A DNA stretch of 5,423 nucleotides from assembly GCA_027013765.1 (NCBI GenBank), contig JALWGG010000039.1:1-5423 (forward strand), read 5' to 3'. Position 1 is the stretch's first letter. Each line of letters starts with the position of its first letter. The position numbers and the translations under genes were made by a program. The stretch comes from Acidilobaceae archaeon (GTDB lineage: Archaea; Thermoproteota; Thermoprotei_A; Sulfolobales; Acidilobaceae). Shown here piece by piece: positions 1 to 5,202 of this stretch. The notes under the pieces are model-generated. The model did no database searches. It saw only the letters and a program-made list of their open reading frames with translations, and had not been told where the DNA came from.

Positions 1-701
1 ATCTTGTATCCCGCATCCCTGAACTGGTCCACAGTCAGGTAGGGGGTCTTCCCGAACTCTGTCATGTTTGCTAGCAGTGGGGCATCGACCTTTCTAGCGA
101 ACTCCTTGAACTCTTCTAGGCTTGTCAACGCCTCTGGGAATATTATATCAGCCCCGGCCTTCAGGTAGGCCTTAGCCCTTTCAACGGCTGAGTCGAACCC
201 CTCAACACCCCTGGCGTCTGTTCTGGCTATTATCAGAGCATGCCTTCTAGCCTCGGTCGCCGCTATAATCTTTTTCACCATGTCCTCGACACTTACCAGT
301 ATCTTCCCAGATAGGTGGCCGCATTTCTTGGGCAACACCTGGTCCTCAATCTGTATCGCTGCCGCTCCTGCATTCTCAAGCTCTCTAACGGTCCTCTCAA
401 CATTGATCGCCTCCCCGAACCCTGTATCCGCGTCAACGATCAACGGCACCCTGACTACCCTTGTGATATACCTAGTCGCTGCTACTAGCTCTGGCAACGT
501 TATCAACCCGAGGTCTGGCATTGCAAGCGAGCCAGTCAGCGCAGCCCCAGACAGGTATAGGGCCTTAAACCCCATTCTCTCAGCTAGAAGAGCTACGGCT
601 GGGTTGAAGACTCCGGGTGCAACTATTATATCCTCCCTCTCGATCAGATCCCTGAGCACTGATCCAGGAGCCTCCAATGGCTCGTTATATAGGAACGACA
701 C
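1..701 (-). CDS. prpB: 2-methylisocitrate lyase-like protein (isocitrate lyase/PEP mutase superfamily), C-terminus cut by window edge
   Basis: Likely cleaves 2-methylisocitrate to pyruvate and succinate in the cytoplasm, the last step of the methylcitrate route for propionyl-CoA. The frame is open from 701 to the window edge (233 complete codons of a family usually about 290-310 residues). Visible signatures are the superfamily motif KKCGH at 125-129 with catalytic Cys127, the LPDLG-like loop with Asp63, metal-site DAD at 90-92, IED at 118-120, ARTDA at 159-163 (Arg160), PEA at 189-191 and LANMTEFG at 210-217. These line up with the E. coli PrpB residues Asp58, Asp85, Asp87, Glu115, Cys123, Arg158, Glu188 and Asn210 with only small offsets. 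The GTG at 701 is chosen because an in-frame TAG lies at 717-719, leaving no other usual start before it; there is no strong ribosome site. Related mutases or carboxyphosphonoenolpyruvate enzymes share the fold, so exact substrate is inferred. No methylcitrate-cycle partner gene is visible here. Confidence 0.9.
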   Translation of the reverse strand, partial: MSFLYNEPLEAPGSVLRDLIEREDIIVAPGVFNPAVALLAERMGFKALYLSGAALTGSLAMPDLGLITLPELVAATRYITRVVRVPLIVDADTGFGEAINVERTVRELENAGAAAIQIEDQVLPKKCGHLSGKILVSVEDMVKKIIAATEARRHALIIARTDARGVEGFDSAVERAKAYLKAGADIIFPEALTSLEEFKEFARKVDAPLLANMTEFGKTPYLTVDQFRDAGYK

Positions 702-734
702 TCCTACACACCAATCCTACACTTCTAAACAGTC

Positions 735-747
735 GATATTTATATAG
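735..747. promoter_or_regulatory. Divergent TATA element between prpB and the methyltransferase unit
   Basis: The only strong AT-rich element in this 84-base divergent gap reads TTTATATA on the plus strand (739-746) and TATATAAA on the minus strand. Both resemble the archaeal TATA consensus. Using the usual 25-27 base spacing, initiation would fall near 717 leftward (about 16 bases before the prpB GTG) and near 768 rightward (before the small ORF). Neither side has a convincing BRE, so which direction dominates is unclear. Confidence 0.5.
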
Positions 748-785
748 AGCAGGGAGGCAGATCCTATGTACCATGGGTGGAGGAT

Positions 786-884
786 ATGGGTGGGAGGCAG
801 AGGACTACCCTATTCATGGACACAAGCAAGAAGGAGAAAGAGAAGGCCGAGGAGACTAGGAGGAAGGGGAAGGGTAGGCGGTGA
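786..884 (+). CDS. Possible small basic peptide, 32 aa, overlapping the methyltransferase start
   Basis: I do not recognise this ORF. From ATG 786 it encodes 32 residues; the last 20 are almost all Lys, Arg, Glu, Gly and Ala (a KKEKEK run followed by RRKGKGRR at the C-terminus). The TGA at 882-884 overlaps the GTG at 881-883 of the methyltransferase as GTGA, the arrangement expected for translational coupling. GGAGG at 779-783 lies just 2 bases before ATG 786, which is tight. Other in-frame starts are GTG 777 (nearly leaderless from the predicted initiation site) and ATG 816 (22 aa). A charged peptide could be a small ribosome-associated protein or only a coupling leader. The lysine-rich composition resembles the N-terminal extension of eukaryotic SPOUT1, but here it is in a different frame. 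Coding status is uncertain. Confidence 0.38.
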   Translation: MGGRQRTTLFMDTSKKEKEKAEETRRKGKGRR

Positions 885-1687
885 GCTGCAGGAGGTGGCC
901 GCCCCCCCGGAGGCAGTTTAAACTATATGTGGCTATCCCAGGTAGCATACTGGCCACCGAGCCGACCCTGCTCCTGAAGACACTCAAGTCCGGAATTGTA
1001 GCTAGGATAATGGCAATATATAGGGTAGATGCTGTGATCGTCTTCAGGGATCCAGCAACCTCGCGTAGAGACCTCAGGCTACTAGCCTACCTCCTCAAAT
1101 ACGCTGTGACGCCGCCGCACCTGAAAAAGAAGGTCTTCACCCTCTCTAGCATGCTCAAGTATGCAGGCGTTATCCCCCCTCTTAACCTGGTAAACCATGA
1201 ACCCCCGGCGAGGTTGGGTGTTGGGGATTTAATTGATGGCTACGTTGAGACCTGCAAGAGGGACAGGTGCCAAGTCTATCTAGGCAAGGCCGGGTATGGC
1301 TACGCACCTGGAGGATTGAAGGCTGGGAGTGTCAAGACATTTAGGGTATCCAGGGTTATGGAAGGGGGCCTGGAGCTCGAACCCTCTAGTTGGGGTAACG
1401 TCTATACAGGGTACCGGGTCTATATCAGGAGTGACCTCCGGGGGCTTGTAGAGAATCTGCGTAGGAGCAATTTCAAGGCCACGGCGACTAGCGTCCGTGG
1501 TAAATGCAGGGATAAAATCACTATGGATAGCAACCTTCTATTGGTCTTCGGAGGACCTCGCCTAGGCCTACTTGAGTACACAGATGAATCCCTGTATGAC
1601 GAGGTAGTCAATACAGTACCCCTACAGGGGGTAAGGACCGTTAGAACAGAAGAGGCGCTCCATGCAACGCTCGCGAAACTAACATAG
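881..1687 (+). CDS. SPOUT-superfamily RNA methyltransferase, COG2106 family (MTH1/SPOUT1-like)
   Basis: A putative SAM-dependent RNA methyltransferase with the alpha/beta-knot fold, 268 aa. The N-terminal strand and helix (KLYVAIPGSIL, about 14-24, then GIVARIMAIYRVDAVIVF, 38-55) match the start of the family. Residues about 108-182 form a beta-rich insertion, as in the OB-like domain of the archaeal MTH1 structure. The C-terminal knot carries LLVFGGPRLGL (220-230) and NTVPLQGVRTVRTEEAL (244-260), closely resembling the human SPOUT1/CENP-32 C-terminus. GTG 881 is preferred over GTG 929 because the latter would cut into the first beta strand; an in-frame TAG at 875-877 blocks extension upstream. 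The start is preceded by purine-rich GGGGAAGGG (867-875). It lies 103 bases before rpl3 on the same strand, a neighbourhood known in other archaea that suggests a role on rRNA. The RNA target is not inferable. The first 13 residues are Arg/Pro-rich. Confidence 0.9.
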   Translation: MSCRRWPPPRRQFKLYVAIPGSILATEPTLLLKTLKSGIVARIMAIYRVDAVIVFRDPATSRRDLRLLAYLLKYAVTPPHLKKKVFTLSSMLKYAGVIPPLNLVNHEPPARLGVGDLIDGYVETCKRDRCQVYLGKAGYGYAPGGLKAGSVKTFRVSRVMEGGLELEPSSWGNVYTGYRVYIRSDLRGLVENLRRSNFKATATSVRGKCRDKITMDSNLLLVFGGPRLGLLEYTDESLYDEVVNTVPLQGVRTVRTEEALHATLAKLT

Positions 1688-1737
1688 AACCCCAATTAAT
1701 CACCCTCTCGGGGACACTCTTCCAACCCTTGTAATCC

Positions 1738-1744
1738 ATATATA
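1738..1744 (+). promoter_or_regulatory. TATA box candidate for rpl3-rpl4-rpl23
   Basis: ATATATA in an otherwise mixed 103-base spacer. Initiation would be expected near 1766-1768, giving a leader of about 24 bases that contains GGGGGT at 1777-1782, 8 bases before the rpl3 GTG. This suggests the ribosomal block can be transcribed independently of the upstream methyltransferase, although read-through is also possible because no T-rich terminator is seen. Confidence 0.5.
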
Positions 1745-1790
1745 GCCCGCCTAATCCATCACTGCACTAGGGTATTGGGGGTAACAGGTA

Positions 1791-2828
1791 GTGGGTGCAC
1801 GTAAGAAGAGCGCGCCAAGACGGGGAAGCCTAGGATACTCCCCTAGAAAGAGGGCTTCAAGATTCGTCCCCAGGGTCAAGACCTGGCCAAAACTAGAGGT
1901 GGGCAACCCAATACTACTCGGCTTCCTAGGCTACAAGGTTGGTATGAGTCATGCATTCATGATAGATGACAGGCCTGGGAAACCCACAGAGGGGCAAGAG
2001 ATATTTGTACCGGTAACAATAATAGAGACGCCGCCAGTATATGCACTAGCTCTAAGGGCCTATAGTTATGACCCTAACAGGGGGCTATACTCGATAGGAG
2101 AAGCCTGGGCCTCGCCGCCGCTTGAGCTGGAGCTACATAGGAAGATAAAGACTCTGGGCAGTTTTGACACGGATAAGATGTTGAAGAAGATCGAGGAGTC
2201 CCTGGACAGGATCGAGGAGATAAGGCTGATCATAGCGACACAGCCTAAACTTGTTGGAGGCCTGAGCAAGAAGAAACCCGATATACTAGAAGTCAAGATA
2301 GGCGGCACTAATAGCATAGAGGAGATCTACAAATATGCCGTATCAAGGCTAGGCAACACGATCAGCGTCAGAGACGTGTTCCAGGAGGGACAACTAATCG
2401 ATGTTATAGGAGTAACCAAGGGTAAGGGCTTCCAGGGAGTAGTAAAGAGGTGGGGAGTAAAGGAGCTGCCTAGATGGCATAAACATAGGAAGGGTAGCAG
2501 GCGTATAGGGGCGAGGAGCCATGGCAAGGGGGTGTTCTGGGAGACTCCCCAGGCAGGCCAAACAGGATTCCATAGAAGGACTGAGTATAATAAGAGGATC
2601 CTGCTCATAGAGGACGAGGGCTACAAGATAGTGCCTGCAGGGGGCTTCCTACACTATGGAGTAGTGAAGAGCACCTACATGGTAGTAGCGGGGAGTGTTC
2701 CAGGAACACCGAAGAGGCCGCTTGTGCTGAGGCATCCAGTCCGCGTGCCATCATGGTATACCAGAATGGGCGGGCCGAAGAAGCCGAAGATAACATACAT
2801 AAGCCTAGCAAGCAAGCAAGGCAACTAA
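1791..2828 (+). CDS. rpl3: Large ribosomal subunit protein uL3 (L3)
   Basis: A core protein of the 50S subunit that binds 23S rRNA, helps nucleate assembly and reaches toward the peptidyl-transferase centre. At 345 aa it has normal archaeal length. It shows the Arg/Lys-rich N-terminus (residues 1-30), ILLGFLGYKVGMSHAF at 41-56 beginning the beta-barrel, the signature VTKGKGFQGVVKRWG (208-222), and the long basic loop HKHRKGSRRIGARSHGKG (230-247). This loop leads to Trp250 and the AGQTGFHRRTEYNKRI segment (255-270), equivalent to the W-finger region of yeast L3. GTG 1791 fits the preceding GGGGGT and gives the expected basic start. First gene of the rpl3-rpl4-rpl23 block; the stop is 14 bases before rpl4. 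Confidence 0.98.
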   Translation: MGARKKSAPRRGSLGYSPRKRASRFVPRVKTWPKLEVGNPILLGFLGYKVGMSHAFMIDDRPGKPTEGQEIFVPVTIIETPPVYALALRAYSYDPNRGLYSIGEAWASPPLELELHRKIKTLGSFDTDKMLKKIEESLDRIEEIRLIIATQPKLVGGLSKKKPDILEVKIGGTNSIEEIYKYAVSRLGNTISVRDVFQEGQLIDVIGVTKGKGFQGVVKRWGVKELPRWHKHRKGSRRIGARSHGKGVFWETPQAGQTGFHRRTEYNKRILLIEDEGYKIVPAGGFLHYGVVKSTYMVVAGSVPGTPKRPLVLRHPVRVPSWYTRMGGPKKPKITYISLASKQGN

Positions 2829-2830
2829 GC

Positions 2831-2836
2831 GGGGTG
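2831..2836 (+). promoter_or_regulatory. Ribosome binding site deciding the rpl4 start
   Basis: GGGGTG follows the rpl3 stop by 2 bases and ends 6 bases before GTG 2843. It partly matches the archaeal GGAGGTGA consensus. This favours GTG 2843 over GTG 2834, which overlaps the element itself, and over ATG 2753, which would put 76 bases of rpl4 inside rpl3. Confidence 0.65.
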
Positions 2837-2842
2837 CACGCG

Positions 2843-3658
2843 GTGTACACGAGCCTAGCACTATACCTCAGCCCCCCAATAACAGTACCCCTCTACAGCA
2901 TCGACGGGGAGCAGGTGAAGGAGGTAGAGTTGCCAGAAGCCTTCAGAGTCCCCGTTAGGAAGGACCTCATAAAGAGGGTATTCCTAAGCGAGTTCACGGC
3001 AAGGCTACAGCCAAAGGGCAGGGATCCAATGGCTGGTAAGAGGACCAGTGCAGAGAGCGTGGGGGCTCATAGAGGAGTTTCAAGAGTACCTAGGATCAAG
3101 GGGTCTATGAGGGCTGCATTAGTGAACATGACAAGGGGAGGCAGACTAGCCCACCCGCCAAGAGTGGAGAAGCGGATCCACGAGGAAGTAAATAAGAAGG
3201 AACGTATACTAGGTACAATGAGCGCGCTAGCAGCAACAGCCGACCCCGGCCTAGTCAGGGCTAGGGGGCACGTGTTCAGCCTAGATAAGACGCCAGTCCT
3301 GATATCCGTAGACGCGCTGGAGGGTGTAAAAGCTACCCGCGATGCAAAGGCGTTCCTAGATAGGCTAGGTATACTCTCAGATATTGAGAGGGCTAGGAGG
3401 GGTATACGTGTGCGTGCTGGAAAGGGTAAGAGAAGGGGTAGGAGGCTTAAGAAGCCAGTTAGTATCCTCTTCATACTATCAGACCCCTACTCTCCACTGG
3501 CTAGGAGTGTTAAGGGGCTCCCTGGGGTGACTGTAACCTCGCCTGGACTCGTGAACATCCTAGACCTAGCCCCTGGAGGGGTTCCGGGGAGGCTAACAGT
3601 TATAGATGAGAGGGCATTAGAAGAGCTTGGCACGCGGTTTAGGGTGACTCTGCCATGA
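2843..3658 (+). CDS. rpl4: Large ribosomal subunit protein uL4 (archaeal/eukaryotic L4-type)
   Basis: An early-assembling 50S protein whose long loop lines the nascent-peptide exit tunnel. With the GTG 2843 start it is 271 aa, in the archaeal size range, and begins MYTSLALYLS followed by the VPLYSIDG strand. The extended tunnel loop is clear at about 55-115 (LQPKGRDPMAGKRTSAES, then GGRLAHPPRVEKR). RAGKGKRRGRRLKKP at 191-205 followed by the hydrophobic SILFIL strand is the usual archaeal signature before the C-terminal Rossmann-like part. An upstream in-frame ATG at 2753 would add 30 residues read from the rpl3 tail, which lack L4 character, so it is rejected as the start. The stop overlaps the rpl23 start by 4 bases (ATGA), implying coupling. 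Confidence 0.97.
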   Translation: MYTSLALYLSPPITVPLYSIDGEQVKEVELPEAFRVPVRKDLIKRVFLSEFTARLQPKGRDPMAGKRTSAESVGAHRGVSRVPRIKGSMRAALVNMTRGGRLAHPPRVEKRIHEEVNKKERILGTMSALAATADPGLVRARGHVFSLDKTPVLISVDALEGVKATRDAKAFLDRLGILSDIERARRGIRVRAGKGKRRGRRLKKPVSILFILSDPYSPLARSVKGLPGVTVTSPGLVNILDLAPGGVPGRLTVIDERALEELGTRFRVTLP

Positions 3659-3915
3659 GTGTTGAGGATGTGATAATCAGGATCCATATGAGTGAGAAGG
3701 CTAGCATGCTCATGGATACCCAGAACATCCTCACACTGATTGTTAGGAGAGATGCTACCAAGCACCAGATCAAGAGGGCTGTTGAAACCCTATACAATGT
3801 GAAGGTAGAGGATGTCAGAACACTCATAACCCCTAAGGGGTATAAGAAGGCTTACGTGAAGCTTTCACCAGAGTATAGTGCAAGCGAGCTGGCAACGAGG
3901 CTAGGCCTAGTCTAG
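3655..3915 (+). CDS. rpl23: Large ribosomal subunit protein uL23 (L23)
   Basis: A small 50S protein at the exit-tunnel mouth that provides the docking site for SRP and other nascent-chain factors. The 86 residues have normal archaeal length. It shows IRIHMSEKASMLMD near the N-terminus, VRRDATKHQIKRAVETLYNVKVEDVRTLI (30-58), and TPKGYKKAYVKLSPEYSASELA (59-80), all family-typical. ATG 3655 overlaps the rpl4 stop as ATGA; GGGTGA at 3642-3647 inside rpl4 sits 7 bases upstream as ribosome site. In many archaea rpl2 comes next, but here the block ends and a convergent gene begins; the TAG stop shares a CTAG with that gene's stop. Confidence 0.97.
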   Translation: MSVEDVIIRIHMSEKASMLMDTQNILTLIVRRDATKHQIKRAVETLYNVKVEDVRTLITPKGYKKAYVKLSPEYSASELATRLGLV

Positions 3916-4844
3916 CCTGCATCCAATTCCACGTTACCTCCCGGGACCTTTGCTTTCCCATTCTCAACTATATCGATTATCTTGTCAGCGATCTCCAGGA
4001 ATGCCTGTGCAGCCTCACTATCAGGGTATTCTAGGAAGAACATCTTTCCCCTATCATTCGCCTCTCTAATCCTCTCATCAACGGGTATCTGGCCCAGGAA
4101 CGGTATCTCATACTCCTCCGCGATCTCCCTAGCAGCCCCACGGCCAAATATGTAGTGTATACTCCCGTCACTACACCTGAAGTATGCCATATTCTCTATT
4201 ATCCCTATAACCGGTATGTTAAGCCTCTTAGCAAAGGATGCAGCCTTCTTAACAACACTCTTTGACACCTCGCTCGGGATCGTGACAAGTATAAATCCAG
4301 TAAGCTTAGGTATTAACTGTGTTATTGTGAGCTGCTCGTCGCCGGTGCCAGGCGGCATATCTATTAGCAAATAGTCCAGCTCGCCCCAATCAATATACGC
4401 GAGCAGCTCTCTTATTGCACTTGTCTTTATGGCACCCCTCCATATCAATGGTATCTCGTCTCTGGGGAGTAATAACCCGACGGATGCAACCTTGACCCCG
4501 GGAGGGACCTCAGGGGGCACCACGGTTCCATCCATCCTAGCCATCATGCCATACCCTGTGGGGAGCCCCATCATCTTATGTATACTGGGTCCAGCGACAT
4601 CAGCGTCAAACACTCCAACCCTCCTGGCCCTCATAGCCAGTGCCCCTGCAAGGTTACTAGTCACAAAGGATTTGCCCACACCACCCTTGCTACTGAGTAC
4701 CGCCACTTTGAAGCGTATCCTCCTCATATTAGCTATGAGCCTTCTCTGCTGCTCCTGGATAGCTTTCATCCTTTCAGCTACCTGCTTATACTCGCTGGTA
4801 CCAAGCCTCATGCCCTTCCTAGCTTTGCTCACGCTAGACACCAC
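3912..4844 (-). CDS. mrp: Mrp/Nbp35/ApbC-family P-loop ATPase, putative Fe-S cluster carrier
   Basis: A cytoplasmic MinD/Mrp-type ATPase, 310 aa, expected to dimerise and help deliver Fe-S clusters to apoproteins. It has a short charged N-terminal helix (about 15-43, rich in Lys/Arg/Glu/Gln, without a DUF59 domain or an Nbp35-type four-Cys motif). The deviant Walker A KGGVGKS is at 53-59, switch I FDADVAGPS at 79-87, Walker B/switch II DYLLIDMPPGTGDEQ at 157-171, and ENMAYF at 217-222. Family members usually have CxxC right after this last motif to bridge a [4Fe-4S] cluster. Here Cys224 is followed by Ser-Asp-Gly, so the second cysteine is missing. The start is GTG 4844 or the adjacent GTG 4841. 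A TATA-like TTATAA about 26 bases upstream suggests a leaderless mRNA. It is convergent with rpl23, with stops overlapping in CTAG 3912-3915. Confidence 0.93.
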   Translation of the reverse strand: MVSSVSKARKGMRLGTSEYKQVAERMKAIQEQQRRLIANMRRIRFKVAVLSSKGGVGKSFVTSNLAGALAMRARRVGVFDADVAGPSIHKMMGLPTGYGMMARMDGTVVPPEVPPGVKVASVGLLLPRDEIPLIWRGAIKTSAIRELLAYIDWGELDYLLIDMPPGTGDEQLTITQLIPKLTGFILVTIPSEVSKSVVKKAASFAKRLNIPVIGIIENMAYFRCSDGSIHYIFGRGAAREIAEEYEIPFLGQIPVDERIREANDRGKMFFLEYPDSEAAQAFLEIADKIIDIVENGKAKVPGGNVELDAG

Positions 4845-4853
4845 TCAACCCTT

Positions 4854-4873
4854 TAACTTTTCAAAAGTTATAA
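4854..4873 (-). promoter_or_regulatory. mrp promoter with TATA-like box and overlapping palindrome
   Basis: On the minus strand, TTATAA (4873-4868) is centred about 26 bases before GTG 4844, so transcription would start at or next to the start codon. A perfect 17-base palindrome with 8-base arms and one central base, TAACTTTTCAAAAGTTA on the plus strand (4854-4870), overlaps the box and runs toward the start site. Its position fits an operator for a dimeric repressor, but no regulator is known from this window. Confidence 0.5.
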
Positions 4874-5045
4874 GTAGGTTGGATGAGGAGTTTGCCGAGT
4901 ACCGACCCTCACTGGGGGAGGGTGTGACGAGTGGAGACCACACCGACGATGCCCGATTCACGATAAATGAGATGGGATGAAGATATTTGCACGTCTATGA
5001 GGGGTGTAGCCCGATGATATGCCTCCACCGGTACTGACCCCTACA
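4874..5045. other. Intergenic stretch without a recognised gene; possible structured RNA
   Basis: No ORF here looks coding: the frames open across it on the plus strand are tails of the antisense frame of mrp. It is more GC-rich than the AT-rich promoter segment that follows. Besides the hairpins at 4905-4944 it holds AGGGGT (5000-5005) complementary to ACCCCT (5037-5042), followed directly by ACA. Inside that stem are GATGATA (5013-5019) and CTGA (5034-5037), imperfect echoes of C/D-box elements. I cannot assign an RNA class. No tRNA T-loop or cloverleaf is present. Confidence 0.3.
4905..4944. repeat. Two overlapping GC-rich inverted repeats (potential hairpins)
   Basis: ACCCTC (4905-4910) pairs with GAGGGT (4918-4923) around a 7-base loop. 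GGTGTG (4921-4926) pairs with CACACC (4939-4944) around a 12-base loop. The two hairpins share bases 4921-4923, so they cannot both be complete. A smaller GTGG/CCAC stem (4931-4934 with 4938-4941) lies inside the second. They lie upstream of both flanking promoters, outside any credible gene. They may be part of a non-coding RNA or may be chance. Confidence 0.4.
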
Positions 5046-5050
5046 ACTAA

Positions 5051-5159
5051 TCCGGCTTCCTTTTAAAGTATTCCTTTAATTACCTCTTTAAAGATTCTCA
5101 TTAAACTCCGGCTTCACCCTTTAAATACATCCATAAAGTTTATAACCAAAGATCGGCTT
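5051..5159 (+). repeat. Repeated TCCGGCTTC elements paired with TTTAAA boxes upstream of cren7
   Basis: TCCGGCTTC occurs exactly at 5051-5059 and 5107-5115, and a shortened form, TCGGCTT, at 5153-5159. The first two are followed within 2-5 bases by TTTAAA (5062-5067 and 5120-5125) and then by a short segment ending in TCC; the third is followed by AATAA. The pattern suggests a duplicated promoter or regulatory module rather than random AT-rich DNA. The elements could be binding sites for a transcription factor acting on cren7. Confidence 0.45.
5120..5145 (+). promoter_or_regulatory. Candidate TATA boxes for cren7
   Basis: TTTAAATA at 5120-5127 is an exact match to the archaeal TATA consensus and would start transcription near 5149, leaving a leader of about 54 bases. 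TTTATAA at 5139-5145 would start near 5168, leaving about 35 bases. Either leader includes the strong ribosome site at 5189-5196. Two further TTTAAA boxes lie upstream (5062, 5087), so several start sites are possible. Confidence 0.55.
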
Positions 5160-5188
5160 AATAACTAAATGAAGAATAGTAGGAATAA

Positions 5189-5196
5189 GGAGGTGA
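5189..5196 (+). promoter_or_regulatory. Perfect Shine-Dalgarno for cren7
   Basis: GGAGGTGA is fully complementary to the archaeal 16S rRNA 3' end and lies 6 bases before ATG 5203. This decides the start: the in-frame GTG at 5197 directly abuts the element and is too close to be used. It is the strongest ribosome site in the window, in keeping with an abundant protein. Confidence 0.85.
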
Positions 5197-5202
5197 GTGT
5201 AT

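Noticed and set aside
280..747. 155-codon plus-strand ORF
   Set aside because: It lies antisense to the clearly recognisable prpB frame and its translation is low-complexity Ser/Thr/Ala-rich, with no family resemblance.
773..859. 28-residue plus-strand ORF starting at ATG 773 (longer form from 677)
   Set aside because: Gly/Glu-rich translation without family features; it ends at a TAG not linked to the next gene. The frame starting at 786 has the better stop/start overlap.
891..897. Perfect GGAGGTG Shine-Dalgarno-like sequence inside the methyltransferase gene
   Set aside because: No start codon in any useful frame lies 4-12 bases downstream; the next in-frame GTG (929) is 31 bases away and would remove the first beta strand. 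Probably just Arg codons.
2753..2842. Longer rpl4 starting at ATG 2753
   Set aside because: The extra 30 residues come from the alternative frame of the rpl3 tail and do not look like uL4; GTG 2843 has a ribosome site and gives normal length.
2066..3827. Several minus-strand ORFs of 62-135 codons across rpl3-rpl4-rpl23
   Set aside because: They are opposite-strand shadows of the ribosomal protein genes, Leu/Ser/Pro-rich and without recognisable domains.
4429..4980. 183-codon plus-strand ORF
   Set aside because: Mostly antisense to the mrp P-loop region; its residues mirror the conserved mrp codons and it has no ribosome site or domain.
5000..5045. tRNA, H/ACA or C/D guide RNA at this hairpin
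   Set aside because: The T-loop and anticodon arm expected for a tRNA are missing. The upper stem for H/ACA is only about 3 bp, and the C and D boxes are imperfect with no matching D'/C' pair, so no class is claimed as a feature.
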